A DNA stretch of 64,000 bases. Source: Smithellaceae bacterium. Lineage in GTDB: Bacteria > Desulfobacterota > Syntrophia > Syntrophales > Smithellaceae. A model generated the notes under the pieces. It did not search any database and was not told where the DNA came from. It saw only the letters and a list, made by a program, of their open reading frames with translations. Position numbers and translations under genes: made by a program. Location: assembly GCA_030690945.1 (NCBI GenBank), contig JAUYFM010000041.1, positions 1 through 64,000 on the forward strand, given 5' to 3'. This document shows positions 46,244-55,652 of this stretch, piece by piece. Each line of letters starts with the position of its first letter. The stretch's first letter is position 1.

Positions 46244-46669
46244 ATGATGCGAACAACGCGCAGAAGCAATAGGGAAAAAAGAGCCATGGCGGACATTAAC
46301 GTTACGCCGCTCGTTGATGTTATGCTTGTGCTTCTGATCATCTTTATGGTTACCGCGCCGATGCTTTCCATGGGTATCGATGTCAACCTGCCGCGTGTTA
46401 AATCAAAAAGTATCGATCTCGCGGAAGAGAAATTGGTCTTGAGCATTAAAGAAAACAAAGAAATTTTTTTAAACAAAACGCGAATGCCGCTTCAGGATCT
46501 CAACGCGAAGCTTGCCGCAATCTTTGCTGAGCGCGTTGACCGGGAGATTTTCCTCCGCGCCGATAAAAATGTTCCTTATGGCTTTGTGGTGGAAGTAATG
46601 TCGGAAATACGCAAAGCAGGCGTCGATAAGCTTGGCATGATTACCGAACCGCCCGAGGGCATAAAATGA
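46244..46669 (+). CDS. tolR: Tol-Pal system protein TolR (ExbD family)
   Basis: A 141-residue bitopic protein. The membrane helix (about 23-43) carries the proton-relay Asp in INVTPLVDVMLVLLIIFMV, and a periplasmic domain follows with REIFLRADKNVPYG. It pairs with TolQ. A few basic residues (RRSNREKR) form the cytoplasmic N-terminus. It starts 17 bases after tolQ and overlaps the next gene by four. Confidence 0.93.
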   Translation: MMRTTRRSNREKRAMADINVTPLVDVMLVLLIIFMVTAPMLSMGIDVNLPRVKSKSIDLAEEKLVLSIKENKEIFLNKTRMPLQDLNAKLAAIFAERVDREIFLRADKNVPYGFVVEVMSEIRKAGVDKLGMITEPPEGIK

Positions 46670-47418
46670 CGTCCCGGAAGCCCCATAAAAACGCCTTCGG
46701 CAATACCGGTAGTCCCTACAATGTGTTTTTCGCCTCCCTGTTTCTTCACCTGATTGTTATTGCCGCCATTATCATGACCGTACCCGGCACATCAAAGCAA
46801 CTAACCTTTGGCGCACCCTATTCCGTCGCGCTGGTGGGTCCCGAAGTCATGCGGTCGCCCCAGGAGACCTTCGTTGCCAAAAACATACTGCAACCAGCAC
46901 AACCGGCCCATTCTGTTATTCTGAAGGGTAATCCCGTCACTGTGAAGGCTGCGTCTCTGATTAAAAAAGACGAAACAGGCAAACCGGACATTGAAAAAGC
47001 AATCAGCGCCATTAAGCAAAAAGAACTTACCAATATGGAAAGCAACAAGACGAGCAAAGCCCCGCCCGTCTCGACGTCCCCCGGCGCCGCCTCTTCGGCT
47101 GAAAACCAATCGCAAGCAAACGACTATAGCCGTTTTGTCTGGTCGAAAATAAAAAAGAACTGGACGCTGCCTGCCGCTTTAATGCCCAAAAACAATGTAG
47201 AAACCATCATCGAAGTTAGAATTGCGCAAAGCGGCGCGCTGGAATATATCGGGTTTGAAAAACGCTCCGGCAATCATTATTTTGATGAGTCCGCGCTGCG
47301 CGCCGTTAAAAAATCGGTCCCCTTTCCGCCGCTTACGGGATGGGTGGCCCATCGCTCCATTGAAATCGGCATCCGGTTTCACTCCGAGGAATTACGCCAG
47401 ACGAATAAAAAGGATTGA
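46666..47418 (+). CDS. tolA: TolA/TonB-like energy transducer
   Basis: A 250-residue bitopic protein. The N-terminal membrane helix is at about 17-40. A Lys/Pro/Ala/Ser-rich periplasmic spacer (about 75-150) leads to a C-terminal TonB/TolA-type domain (about 155-245; FVWSKIKKNWTLPAALM...VRIAQSGALEYIGFEKRSGN...SALRAVKKSVPFPPL). It would carry the TolQR motion to Pal and TolB. Position in the tol operon favours TolA; the C-terminal domain alone would also fit TonB. Confidence 0.88.
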   Translation: MTSRKPHKNAFGNTGSPYNVFFASLFLHLIVIAAIIMTVPGTSKQLTFGAPYSVALVGPEVMRSPQETFVAKNILQPAQPAHSVILKGNPVTVKAASLIKKDETGKPDIEKAISAIKQKELTNMESNKTSKAPPVSTSPGAASSAENQSQANDYSRFVWSKIKKNWTLPAALMPKNNVETIIEVRIAQSGALEYIGFEKRSGNHYFDESALRAVKKSVPFPPLTGWVAHRSIEIGIRFHSEELRQTNKKD

Positions 47419-47426
47419 CCATAATC

Positions 47427-48749
47427 ATGAAAAACAAATATACATTCAAGACATTTATTTTGTTCATTTTTTTATTAATCAGCATCTTGCATAACACAGC
47501 CTTGGCCAAAGTATATATTGATATTGACGCACCGGGTTTTCAACAATTCCCCATAGCGGTTTGTGATTTTCAAAACAAAAAAGCGGGGGCGGTACCATCA
47601 GTTGAATTCAATACCGCTATTGCCGACAACATCCGGCACTACCTCGACCTATCGGGAATCTTTAATATTTTAGACAAGAAAAGTTTCCTGGAGGGCGTTG
47701 AACCAGGTACTCCGGAAACCATCCGTTTTTCCGACTGGTCTGTCATTGGCGCGGATTTTCTGCTGCGCGGTGATATGATAATCGCCGGCCAAAATGATGT
47801 CATCGTGGAGATCCGTTTGTACGATGTCACGCGTGGCCAGATGCTTTTTAATAAAAAATATTCGGATAAAACCGGCGACCTGCCAACATTTGCACGCGCC
47901 ATCGCCGCCGATATCCTGCTTGCACTGACCGGAGATGAAGGGGACTTCAATACACAAATTGCTTTCGTGATCAAAAAAAAGGCCGGGGCCGATATTTATA
48001 CAATGAACTATGACGCATCCGACATGAAAAATCTGACCAATCATCAAAGCATTGTCGCGGCGCCGCGCTGGTCGCCGGACGGTCAATATCTTGCTTTCAC
48101 ATCATACAAAGGCGGTCGGCCGGAGGTTTATCTGCGTTTTTTAAAACCCGGAAAAGAAAAAAAAGTTGCCTCGTTCCCTGGCCTCAATTTATGCGGTTCT
48201 TTCTCCCCGGACAGCAAAAAGCTATTGCTGACGCTGAGTAAGGATACCAATGAAGAAATCTATGTCCTGGACATTGACGCCATGACGCTCAAGCGTTTAA
48301 CCCATAGTTATTCCATTGATGTTTCTCCGGCCTGGTCGCCTTGCGGCAAAAAAATCGCTTTTGTGTCCAATCGTTCGGGCTCACCGCAAATATTTTTAAT
48401 GGATACGGACGGCAACAACGCTAAAAGAATAACTTTTGAAGGCAATTACAACACATCTCCTTCTTGGTCTCCCCGCGGCGGCAGGATTGCTTATGAAGGC
48501 CTCATCAATCACAAGTATCAAATCTTTTCCGTAGATGAGGAAGGTAACAACCTTATTCAGTTGACATTTGATGATGCGGATAATGAATATCCATCATGGT
48601 CTCCTTCCGGCAGACAAATTGTTTTCAGCTCCAAGCAAGGCTCAAAAAGCCGCATCAGTATTATGAATTCCAATGGGCTGAATATACGCGTCCTCAGGGA
48701 AAACAAAGATCAATTGGTAATGCCGGCCTGGTCACCCAGATTTAAATAG
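47427..48749 (+). CDS. tolB: Periplasmic Tol-Pal protein TolB
   Basis: A 440-residue secreted protein. The signal peptide covers about 1-27 (LFIFLLISILHNTALA, cleaved before KVYIDI). An N-terminal domain (about 30-160) is followed by a six-bladed beta-propeller (about 180-440) with repeated WSPDGQYLAFTS / FSPDSKKLLLTL / WSPCGKKIAFVS blocks. It binds Pal at the outer membrane. ATG 47427 is taken rather than the in-frame TTG 47415, since AAGGA suits the former better. Confidence 0.95.
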   Translation: MKNKYTFKTFILFIFLLISILHNTALAKVYIDIDAPGFQQFPIAVCDFQNKKAGAVPSVEFNTAIADNIRHYLDLSGIFNILDKKSFLEGVEPGTPETIRFSDWSVIGADFLLRGDMIIAGQNDVIVEIRLYDVTRGQMLFNKKYSDKTGDLPTFARAIAADILLALTGDEGDFNTQIAFVIKKKAGADIYTMNYDASDMKNLTNHQSIVAAPRWSPDGQYLAFTSYKGGRPEVYLRFLKPGKEKKVASFPGLNLCGSFSPDSKKLLLTLSKDTNEEIYVLDIDAMTLKRLTHSYSIDVSPAWSPCGKKIAFVSNRSGSPQIFLMDTDGNNAKRITFEGNYNTSPSWSPRGGRIAYEGLINHKYQIFSVDEEGNNLIQLTFDDADNEYPSWSPSGRQIVFSSKQGSKSRISIMNSNGLNIRVLRENKDQLVMPAWSPRFK

Positions 48750-48996
48750 AAAATTTATTTCATGTTGGGGTTGTTATTTTTCAGCCTTTGCCGTATAGAA
48801 AGCATCATGATTAGTTATGAATTCAACAGGGATATTGAAAAGCAGCGAGGTTGTCGGGCATCCCTTGAAAAACACCTTATATTCCATTGAATATTTTTAT
48901 TATTTTGTTGACGTCCACAGGCAAGTTATGGTTAAGTTTCACACAACTAGTGAATCATTTATACAAATAACGTACAAATAACGAAAGGAGAACATC

Positions 48997-49620
48997 ATGA
49001 AGAAACATTTAACGCTAATAGGGTTGTTAATGGTTTTTGCATTTAGTTTGACAATATTCAGTGGTTGCGCGGAAAAGAAGGCGGTTGTCAAGGATGAGGC
49101 CATCCAGGAACAAAAGGTTGCACCCACTCAGACGGCACCGGTAGCAGTGAAAGACGATGAAGCCGCCCGCCGAGCGAAAGAACAGGCAGATAGGGAAGCT
49201 GCTCTGAAAGAACAGGCAGATAGGGAAGCCGCCCTGAAAGCACAGGCCGCGAAAGATAGAGCCGCAAGAAATGCAGCAGCGCTCAACGACCTGAATATTC
49301 AAAACATCTATTTTGATTATAACAAATCCAGTATCCGCCCCGATGCCCGCGAAATATTGAAGGCCAACGCCGACATATTCACAAAGAACAGTGCCGCCAC
49401 CATCGTTGTTGAAGGCTATTGCGATGAAAGAGGCACCGCCGAATACAATATGGCTCTGGGAGAGAGACGTGCCCAGGAAACCAAGCAATACCTGGTGAAT
49501 CTGGGAATCAATGCATCGCGTCTTGAAACCATCAGCTATGGTAAGGAACGTCCGGCTAACGAAGCCCACGATGAAGCGGCTTGGGCGCAGAACAGACGAG
49601 CACAGTTTCTTTTGAAATAA
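48997..49620 (+). CDS. pal: Peptidoglycan-associated lipoprotein Pal
   Basis: A 207-residue outer-membrane lipoprotein. The lipobox is FSGC (Cys24). A linker with two copies of KEQADREAAL plus a third degraded copy leads to an OmpA-like domain (about 100-207) with IYFDYNKSSIRPDAREIL, VEGYCDERGTAEYNMALGE and RRAQ...LGINASRLETISYG, the peptidoglycan-binding residues of the family. AAAGGAG lies before the start. A 247-base gap separates it from tolB. Confidence 0.95.
   Translation: MKKHLTLIGLLMVFAFSLTIFSGCAEKKAVVKDEAIQEQKVAPTQTAPVAVKDDEAARRAKEQADREAALKEQADREAALKAQAAKDRAARNAAALNDLNIQNIYFDYNKSSIRPDAREILKANADIFTKNSAATIVVEGYCDERGTAEYNMALGERRAQETKQYLVNLGINASRLETISYGKERPANEAHDEAAWAQNRRAQFLLK
49177..49236 (+). 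repeat. 30-bp tandem repeat inside pal
   Basis: Two adjacent 30-base units, 49177-49206 and 49207-49236, each encode KEQADREAAL, and a third partial unit (KAQAAKDRAA) follows. Copies differ at two synonymous positions. The region is the linker between lipid anchor and OmpA domain and can vary in length by slippage. Confidence 0.85.
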
Positions 49621-49639
49621 TTCAGAAAAGGATAAAGCT

Positions 49640-50446
49640 TTGAAAAGCTCTCTTTATCTCACATTTTTGGCGCTTGTTTTTTTCGTTTCCGGTTGTGCGA
49701 CATCATCCGATTTAAAGGCAGTCCGTTCGGAATTAAACCAGCAAATGGAAGAAAAAATTGCCGCGGTGGATACTCGGATCGCCGCGGCGCAAAAAGAGCA
49801 GGAGAAAAACACAACGACTCTGGCTTCCATGCGCAAAGGACAAGCCAACACCAGCGCGGACTTTGCGGAACTCCGCGATAACATCCAGCAACTACACGGT
49901 CAAGTTGAAACATTGAAGAAGGAAACGTTCCGGGATTCCAAGGAATATAAGGCAAAGATCGACAACCTTCTCCTGAAGATCAGTTTCATCGAAAATTTCC
50001 TGGAAATCAGCAAGAAAGATTCTTCAAGTGACATCGATAGTTCTGCTTTAACCAAGGATCCTTCGGGAAAGCAGGACAAAGCGGCGATTTATGCGGCGGC
50101 CTATCAGACCTTTAAGGGGGGCAACTACACAAAGGCCAGAGAAGCTTTTCAAGGTTTCCTGACCGCTCATCCAGCAGGCGAGTATTCTGATAATGCCCAG
50201 TTCTGGATTGGTGAATGTTATTTTTTTGAAAAGAAATACGATAAGGCCATTCTGGAATATGAAAAAGTGACCAAACAATTCCCCAGCAGCAACAAAGTTC
50301 CTTACGCCTTGTTAAAGCAAGGGATTTCCTTTCAAAATCTGGGTGATAAAGTAAGCGCCAAGCTGCTGCTGCAGCAGGTGATAAGAGATTATCCCAATAC
50401 CAGCCAGGCGCGAATTGCACGTTCCAAGCTTCAGGACATTAACTAG
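49640..50446 (+). CDS. cpoB: Cell division coordinator CpoB (YbgF)
   Basis: A 268-residue periplasmic protein. It has a lipobox-like VSGC (Cys19), a coiled-coil half (about 25-110, AVRSELNQQMEEKIAAVD...) and a C-terminal TPR domain of about three repeats (about 145-268; AIYAAAYQTFKGGNYTKARE..., DNAQFWIGECYFFEKKYDKA...). CpoB links Tol-Pal to the septal wall synthase. The start is TTG 49640 with AAAAGGA upstream. It ends the operon before a strong terminator. Confidence 0.9.
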   Translation: MKSSLYLTFLALVFFVSGCATSSDLKAVRSELNQQMEEKIAAVDTRIAAAQKEQEKNTTTLASMRKGQANTSADFAELRDNIQQLHGQVETLKKETFRDSKEYKAKIDNLLLKISFIENFLEISKKDSSSDIDSSALTKDPSGKQDKAAIYAAAYQTFKGGNYTKAREAFQGFLTAHPAGEYSDNAQFWIGECYFFEKKYDKAILEYEKVTKQFPSSNKVPYALLKQGISFQNLGDKVSAKLLLQQVIRDYPNTSQARIARSKLQDIN

Positions 50447-50468
50447 GTTTGTCCGATCATAAAAGAAT

Positions 50469-50501
50469 AAAAAAGGGGCCTTTGCATAAGGCCCCTTTTT
50501 T
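50469..50501 (+). terminator. Rho-independent terminator of the tol operon
   Basis: A GC-rich stem AGGGGCCTT / AAGGCCCCT with a short loop, followed by TTTTTT. An A-run on the other side would make it work also for the minus-strand lipoprotein gene that ends at 50613. Confidence 0.9.
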
Positions 50502-50612
50502 ATCAGTGCGAAAGGACTCGTGTCTACGGGAGGACAGTGCATCCGATCCTGATTGCGGTTCTTTCAAGAATCAAACGATGCATGATTTTCATAGAGACAG
50601 ATCTCTACGCTG

Positions 50613-51383
50613 TTAATTCATTTTAATTATTTTGATTTCCGCCGGAACCGGCAATTCAAAGACCGACAGATCGGTCGCTTTTTCGATTCTCAGATCGGAA
50701 TATTTTACGCTGACAGACGTCACGTTATCCGTCCATTTAATGGTTATCTTTTCGGCAAGAGGGCCCTGCGGCGTATAATCCTCATATTGCACCTGATAAA
50801 TTTCTCGGCCGTCCGAATCATGGCGGACCAGCCTTGCTATTCTTCCGTTTTTCTCCATCCAGATCGTTTGCGAAGGCCCCAAAGGTGTTTTCATGTCAAC
50901 ACGCAGCAAATCGGCTTCCTCGTAACTCATATATAACAAATTCTGTTTGGCCAGGGGTGGATAAGAACCGGAGAGAATCATCACCATATCTGCAATATTC
51001 AATGCAAAAGTTAAAAAACGAGCCAGATTTTCGGCAGAGGGTTTTCCCGAATAAAACTCGCCCCGCGACGGAATAAATATCCTCATATCATCAGGCGTTG
51101 CGGTCAGGAAAAAATCGGGTGTGCCAATCAGCGGCAACATCTCCAGACGAAGATAGGAAGGCTTCTGCAAAACCAACGCGGCTCTGACCGGAAAATATCC
51201 CTGCGCCGTCATCAGATCAATCTGTGCCGTGGCGACAATCCTGTCCGTTTCATGAATCGTTCGGGAAATAATCTCTAAAGATTTTGGCGGCATGCCCGCG
51301 GTTTTCCCGGCGCATCCGCAAACCAGCATCACCAGCCATAAAAAAATCACCACTCGCCCGCAGGGAAAATATCGATCACGCAT
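50613..51383 (-). CDS. LolB/DUF4292-like outer-membrane lipoprotein
   Basis: A 256-residue lipoprotein. Signal helix at about 9-21 with lipobox LVCGC (Cys23). The mature part alternates beta strands of a LolA/LolB-like half-barrel: VATAQIDLMTAQGYFPVRAA, LRLEMLPLIGTPDFFLTAT, FYSGKP, then a strand-rich end (AEKITIKWTDNV). Such proteins may help place lipoproteins in the outer membrane; this is inference. The start at 51383 follows AGGAAG. It is coupled to the TPR lipoprotein gene that ends three bases before its frame. Confidence 0.65.
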   Translation of the reverse strand: MRDRYFPCGRVVIFLWLVMLVCGCAGKTAGMPPKSLEIISRTIHETDRIVATAQIDLMTAQGYFPVRAALVLQKPSYLRLEMLPLIGTPDFFLTATPDDMRIFIPSRGEFYSGKPSAENLARFLTFALNIADMVMILSGSYPPLAKQNLLYMSYEEADLLRVDMKTPLGPSQTIWMEKNGRIARLVRHDSDGREIYQVQYEDYTPQGPLAEKITIKWTDNVTSVSVKYSDLRIEKATDLSVFELPVPAEIKIIKMN

Positions 51384-51427
51384 ATCAGAAACACTTCCTG
51401 GGAAATTTGACGTAGTTTTTGGCAACT

Positions 51428-53134
51428 CTATTTTTTATTAATCAGATTATCAAGTTTCTTTTTCAGTGACCTGTTGTCAGGATCAATTTTCATAGCCTTC
51501 CGGTAGTAGCCCAGAGCCTCTTTCTCCTGACCGATTTTTAAATGAACATCCCCCAGATGCTCCATAACATTGGGGTCATCCGGCAAGAGTTCCAGTGCTC
51601 TTTTGAGATGTTTCAGGGCACTGTCGTAATTGTTTTTTCTAAAATGCAACCAGCCCAGTGAGTCCAAAATGTATCCATTATCCGGTTTGATCTTTAAGGC
51701 CTGGACAATCATTTGTTCGGCCTGGTCAAGATGAATATCACGATCGGCATAGGAATAGCCGATAAAATTAAGCGCGTCCGCATTTTGCGGATCAATATCC
51801 AAAACTGTTTTCATGGATTTAATACTTTCCTCAAAACGATTCATTTTCTCCAGAATCGAGCCCCGGATATAATGCAGATCCGCATTCCGGGGAAAGCGCC
51901 CAATGCCTTCCAGGACCGTTTTTTCCGCCGCCGCAAAGTCCTTCTGCTCTTCATGCAGCGATGATAAGTAGAGATACAAAACGGCCTGATCGTTTTTCTT
52001 GTCAATGGCCTGGGTCATGACCAAGATGGCGTCGGCGAGCCTGCCTTCTTTCTTGAAAATCATAGCCGCGTGAATTTGGGCATTGGCGTATAATTCAAAC
52101 ACCGGAGATATTTTTTGATACTCCGCCTGCGCCGCAGGCCAATCCCCCTTTTGCTCCAGAGCATTGGCTAAAAGATAACGCAGTTTTTGGTCGTTAGGCG
52201 CCGTTTCCAGAAGCGATAAAAATTGAACGGCCGCCGCATCAAACCGGCGTATATCGTAGTATAAAAGCCCCAGAGCGGTGCGCACCTCCCGGTTGGCGGG
52301 ATCCGTTTTTAAGACTTCCTGAAATTCTTTTTCCGCCTCTTCCTGTTTATTCGCTTTAACCAGCAGCTCGGCAATCTTTATCCGGAAACTGATCCGGGCA
52401 GGATTCATCTCCAGATAACGGCGATAAACGCCAATGGCTTCATCATATTTGTTTTGAGTTTCGTAAAGTGCGGCGAGCCCCAGCCAGCTCGCTTCAAACG
52501 CGGGCCTTTGTGCCGTAATCTTTTGATAGAGAGCCTCCGCCTCCGCTAAGCGGTTCATTTGGGTCAGCGTTTTTGCGTAGTAATAAATGCCGACGATATT
52601 ATTGGGATCTATTCCCAGCATTTTCTTATAAGCTTGTTCAGCTGAGTCATACTTTTTTTCCTGCGCGTAAATAGTCGCCAGATACAAGTAGGCAACCAGA
52701 TTCTTTGGATCCATCTCGATGATGGTCTGATATTCCCGAATCGCCTTATCGTATTCACGCAGATTAAAATACAAACCGCCCATAATGGAGCGGAGTTCGA
52801 TATTGCCGGGATTTTTAGCCAGAGCTGACTCCCCCAGCGACAAGGCAAAATCAACATTACTATTCTCTACATACAGCGAAACCAGTTCGGTGGTAAGATA
52901 AGGTGAATCGGGATGAATCGCGAGCGCCTGCTTCAATTGATCGATAGACGTCGTCAGATCGCCATCCAGGCGCGATAAAACGGCCAGCGAATAATGATAG
53001 CCGGCGGCTCCGGAATACTGCTCCGGGATGGATGGAGAAGATAATGGACGGTCCGCCGACAAAGAAGCGCAGCCCGCAAAAATCGCGGGGATAAGAAATC
53101 CGAAGATCATGAAATTAGTAAGTTTTTTTTGCAT
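51428..53134 (-). CDS. TPR-rich lipoprotein
   Basis: A 568-residue predicted lipoprotein. The signal peptide ends in lipobox FAGC (Cys22). The rest (about 45-565) is an array of about fourteen tetratricopeptide repeats, for example NIELRSIMGGLYFNLREYDK, NLVAYLYLATIYAQEKKYDS and NADALNFIGYSYADRDIHLD. TPR arrays bind other proteins; a scaffold or assembly role at the outer membrane is likely. It is probably co-transcribed with the LolB-like gene. Confidence 0.85.
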   Translation of the reverse strand: MQKKLTNFMIFGFLIPAIFAGCASLSADRPLSSPSIPEQYSGAAGYHYSLAVLSRLDGDLTTSIDQLKQALAIHPDSPYLTTELVSLYVENSNVDFALSLGESALAKNPGNIELRSIMGGLYFNLREYDKAIREYQTIIEMDPKNLVAYLYLATIYAQEKKYDSAEQAYKKMLGIDPNNIVGIYYYAKTLTQMNRLAEAEALYQKITAQRPAFEASWLGLAALYETQNKYDEAIGVYRRYLEMNPARISFRIKIAELLVKANKQEEAEKEFQEVLKTDPANREVRTALGLLYYDIRRFDAAAVQFLSLLETAPNDQKLRYLLANALEQKGDWPAAQAEYQKISPVFELYANAQIHAAMIFKKEGRLADAILVMTQAIDKKNDQAVLYLYLSSLHEEQKDFAAAEKTVLEGIGRFPRNADLHYIRGSILEKMNRFEESIKSMKTVLDIDPQNADALNFIGYSYADRDIHLDQAEQMIVQALKIKPDNGYILDSLGWLHFRKNNYDSALKHLKRALELLPDDPNVMEHLGDVHLKIGQEKEALGYYRKAMKIDPDNRSLKKKLDNLINKK

Positions 53135-53180
53135 AGGGTATGGTTGCTCTCAATGCTTATGTCCCGAAAGAACCCGTCTG

Positions 53181-54176
53181 TTAGGATGCGCCTTCCGATG
53201 ATTTCTTTTTCATCAGTTTCGATACCGGAACAATCGAAACACCTTTTTCCCGAAAAATTTTATTGGCGTCTCTGATTGCCCGAATCGTCTCGGGATAAGG
53301 ATGGCCGATCACAATCAGCGGCGCGTTACCGGGCGGCGCGTTGCCCACATCCATCAGGATTTGATAGATTTTTGAATAATTACGATCATTGTCCAGAAAG
53401 ATTTTGCGTGACGCGACAGTCAAATGGGCTTTCTGTGAAGCTGCCGTGGTTTTTGAATTGTTGGTCGTCCGCGAATCGATAAAAAACAAATCCTTCTTTT
53501 TCAATTGTTTAAAAACCAGCATCAGCCTTTCTTCATCAGCCATGAATTTGGAGCCCATGTGGTTGTTGACGCCGGAGATATAAGGAACAGAAGCCAGATT
53601 TTTTTCCAGTTGAAAGATAATTTCTTCATCATTCATATCCGAAAAAAGAGCGCCATTACCCGGTTTTTCCTTTGGGTAGGAAAGCGGCTCCATCGGCAGA
53701 TGCAGCAAGGTTTCACGATTGGCCTTATGCAACATGTCCGCTGCTTTTCGTGAGTGAGCAAGAAGCGGTAAAATGGCAAACGTGATATCCGCGTCAACGC
53801 GTAAAAGCTCATGCACCGGCGTCATATCATAACCAATATCATCAATAATAATGGCCATCTGCTTTAACTTCAACCGAGGCGGCGTTATTTTGGCAATAAC
53901 AACATCTTCTTTCTCCGCGGGGGTCCCCGCAACCGGCGGAGGCTGGGGGAGGTCTCTGGCTTTTTCCCGTAACTTTTTCGCCGGCGTCAGAGCCTGCGGC
54001 TTTTCTTTTGCAGCGGCCTTCTGTTGCGTCGTTTGCTTCTTCTGCTCAGGCGGCGACTTAACCACAACCGTTTCTTCCCGATGAAAGATGATCATATAAA
54101 CGATTGCGGCAACAGATAAGACGATCAGCGCTATTAAAACCGCCGTTAATAAATTGTTCTTTCTTTTCTTTTTCAT
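53181..54176 (-). CDS. Divergent polysaccharide deacetylase (YibQ family)
   Basis: A 331-residue membrane-anchored periplasmic protein. One helix (about 11-31) is followed by a Lys/Pro/Gln-rich linker (about 40-95) and a deacetylase-like NodB fold (about 105-320) with MAIIIDDIGYDMTPVHELL, FAILPLLAHSRKAADM, LLHLPMEPL, ISGVNNHMGSKFM and FFIDSRTT. These match the divergent family of unknown reaction often linked to CtpA and EnvC in cell-wall remodelling. The start is taken at ATG 54176, not an in-frame TTG at 54185. Confidence 0.85.
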   Translation of the reverse strand: MKKKRKNNLLTAVLIALIVLSVAAIVYMIIFHREETVVVKSPPEQKKQTTQQKAAAKEKPQALTPAKKLREKARDLPQPPPVAGTPAEKEDVVIAKITPPRLKLKQMAIIIDDIGYDMTPVHELLRVDADITFAILPLLAHSRKAADMLHKANRETLLHLPMEPLSYPKEKPGNGALFSDMNDEEIIFQLEKNLASVPYISGVNNHMGSKFMADEERLMLVFKQLKKKDLFFIDSRTTNNSKTTAASQKAHLTVASRKIFLDNDRNYSKIYQILMDVGNAPPGNAPLIVIGHPYPETIRAIRDANKIFREKGVSIVPVSKLMKKKSSEGAS

Positions 54177-54210
54177 AGCTGACAATATCCGCGCCTCTGT
54201 GAAAACGGAA

Positions 54211-55530
54211 TCAGTTGATCAGATTCTTTTTCATGATGCGCCAGCTTTTCAAAATATCAATAGCCGTCTTGAGTTGATTGTCTTTGGTCAAATCGGAAGT
54301 ATCTTTGAGACTTTCAACTTTATTTTCCTCAAGCTGCATGCCGTCTTCTTTGGCCGGTTTGATGTGGCCCTTGAGATCCTTTTCCCGAAGTCTTTCCGTA
54401 AGACCATTCTCCGGTTCCTCAGAAGGCTTCACCAACTTAACGATAATGTCCGGTTTAATCCCCTCGGCTTGAATGGATCTACCGCTGGGCGTGTAATACC
54501 GTGCAGTCGTCAGTTTCAACGCGGAACCGTTTTCCAGGGGAATCACGGTTTGCACGGATGCTTTGCCAAAGGTCTGCGTCCCCACAATCAGAGCCCGACC
54601 GTTATCCTGCAGCGCACCCGCAACAATTTCCGCCGCGCTTGCCGTTCCTTCATTCACCAGGACGACCATGGGAACGGTGATTTCCTTACTGCCATTGTCC
54701 CTGGCCATTGTTTTGGTTTCCATGTTTTTCGTGCGACCGCGGGTGGAAACAATCATTCCCGACTTCAAAAACATATCGGATACTTCAATCGCCTGATTCA
54801 GGAGTCCGCCCGGATCATTTCTCAAATCCAACACCAGTCCCTTCATGGGACTGGCTTTTTCACCCACCTCGGCCAGCGCTTTACGCAGATCCGTGGATGT
54901 TCTCTCATGGAAAGACGCGATGCGGATATAGCCGATATGATCATCAAATGTCTTTGATTTGACGCTTTTAATCTGGATAACGGTGCGTGTCAGGACAATA
55001 TCTTTAGGCTGAACCATATGCTCCCGCATAATGGTGATAGTCACCTTGGTGTCCTTCGGACCGCGCAGTTTTTTCACAGCTTCCATGATGGTAATATCTT
55101 TTGTGGATTTACCGTCGATTTTGATGATCTGATCGCCGGATTTCACTCCGGCTTTGTATGCGGGTGTATCCTCGATAGGAGAAACAACGGTTAGAATATC
55201 TTTTAAAATAGTTATTTCAATACCGATCCCGCCAAAACGCCCCTGCGTTTCCACTTCCAGTTCTTTATAAATTTCGGCGGTCATAAACGAGCTGTGGGGA
55301 TCGAGGGACTTCATCATGCCGTTAATCGCACCCTGAATCAAGACGGAGGACTCCACTTCATCAACGTAGTTTTTCTGCACCATATCCAAAACTTCATTGA
55401 ATGTTTTAATCTCTTTGTAGATATTTTTGTCCCGCTCGGCAACCTTGCTGTCAGAATACGGCCCGAAAATAACAAAAAGGCCAAGGAGAATGATGACGAA
55501 TAATGGCCATTTACCGGATATGTTTTTCAT
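54211..55530 (-). CDS. ctpA: Carboxy-terminal processing protease CtpA (S41)
   Basis: A 439-residue periplasmic serine protease. An N-terminal signal/anchor helix (about 8-24) is followed by a PDZ domain (about 85-175; GIGIEITILKDILTVVSPI, AGVKSGDQIIKIDGKS) and the S41 domain. The nucleophile Ser is in VNEGTASAAEIVAGAL and the base Lys in GTQTFGKASVQT. The last ~70 residues are a charged tail. The start at 55530 has GAGG upstream. It is the first gene before the deacetylase. No envC lies upstream. Confidence 0.93.
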   Translation of the reverse strand: MKNISGKWPLFVIILLGLFVIFGPYSDSKVAERDKNIYKEIKTFNEVLDMVQKNYVDEVESSVLIQGAINGMMKSLDPHSSFMTAEIYKELEVETQGRFGGIGIEITILKDILTVVSPIEDTPAYKAGVKSGDQIIKIDGKSTKDITIMEAVKKLRGPKDTKVTITIMREHMVQPKDIVLTRTVIQIKSVKSKTFDDHIGYIRIASFHERTSTDLRKALAEVGEKASPMKGLVLDLRNDPGGLLNQAIEVSDMFLKSGMIVSTRGRTKNMETKTMARDNGSKEITVPMVVLVNEGTASAAEIVAGALQDNGRALIVGTQTFGKASVQTVIPLENGSALKLTTARYYTPSGRSIQAEGIKPDIIVKLVKPSEEPENGLTERLREKDLKGHIKPAKEDGMQLEENKVESLKDTSDLTKDNQLKTAIDILKSWRIMKKNLIN

Positions 55531-55652
55531 GCTCTGCCTCACTGGTAACAAGATATTTTGTTTTATATAAAGAAATGCCTTCAATGAATGGAATTATATA
55601 CCATTACTCCAGTTATTTTCCATATATTTCGGCAATCAGGAAAGAAATATTA

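Noticed and set aside
48907-48940. Promoter for pal in the tolB-pal gap
   Set aside because: TTGACG is present but no -10-like hexamer lies at 16-18 bases.
54154-54957. 267-codon plus-strand frame opposite ctpA
   Set aside because: It is the antisense shadow of a recognised protease.
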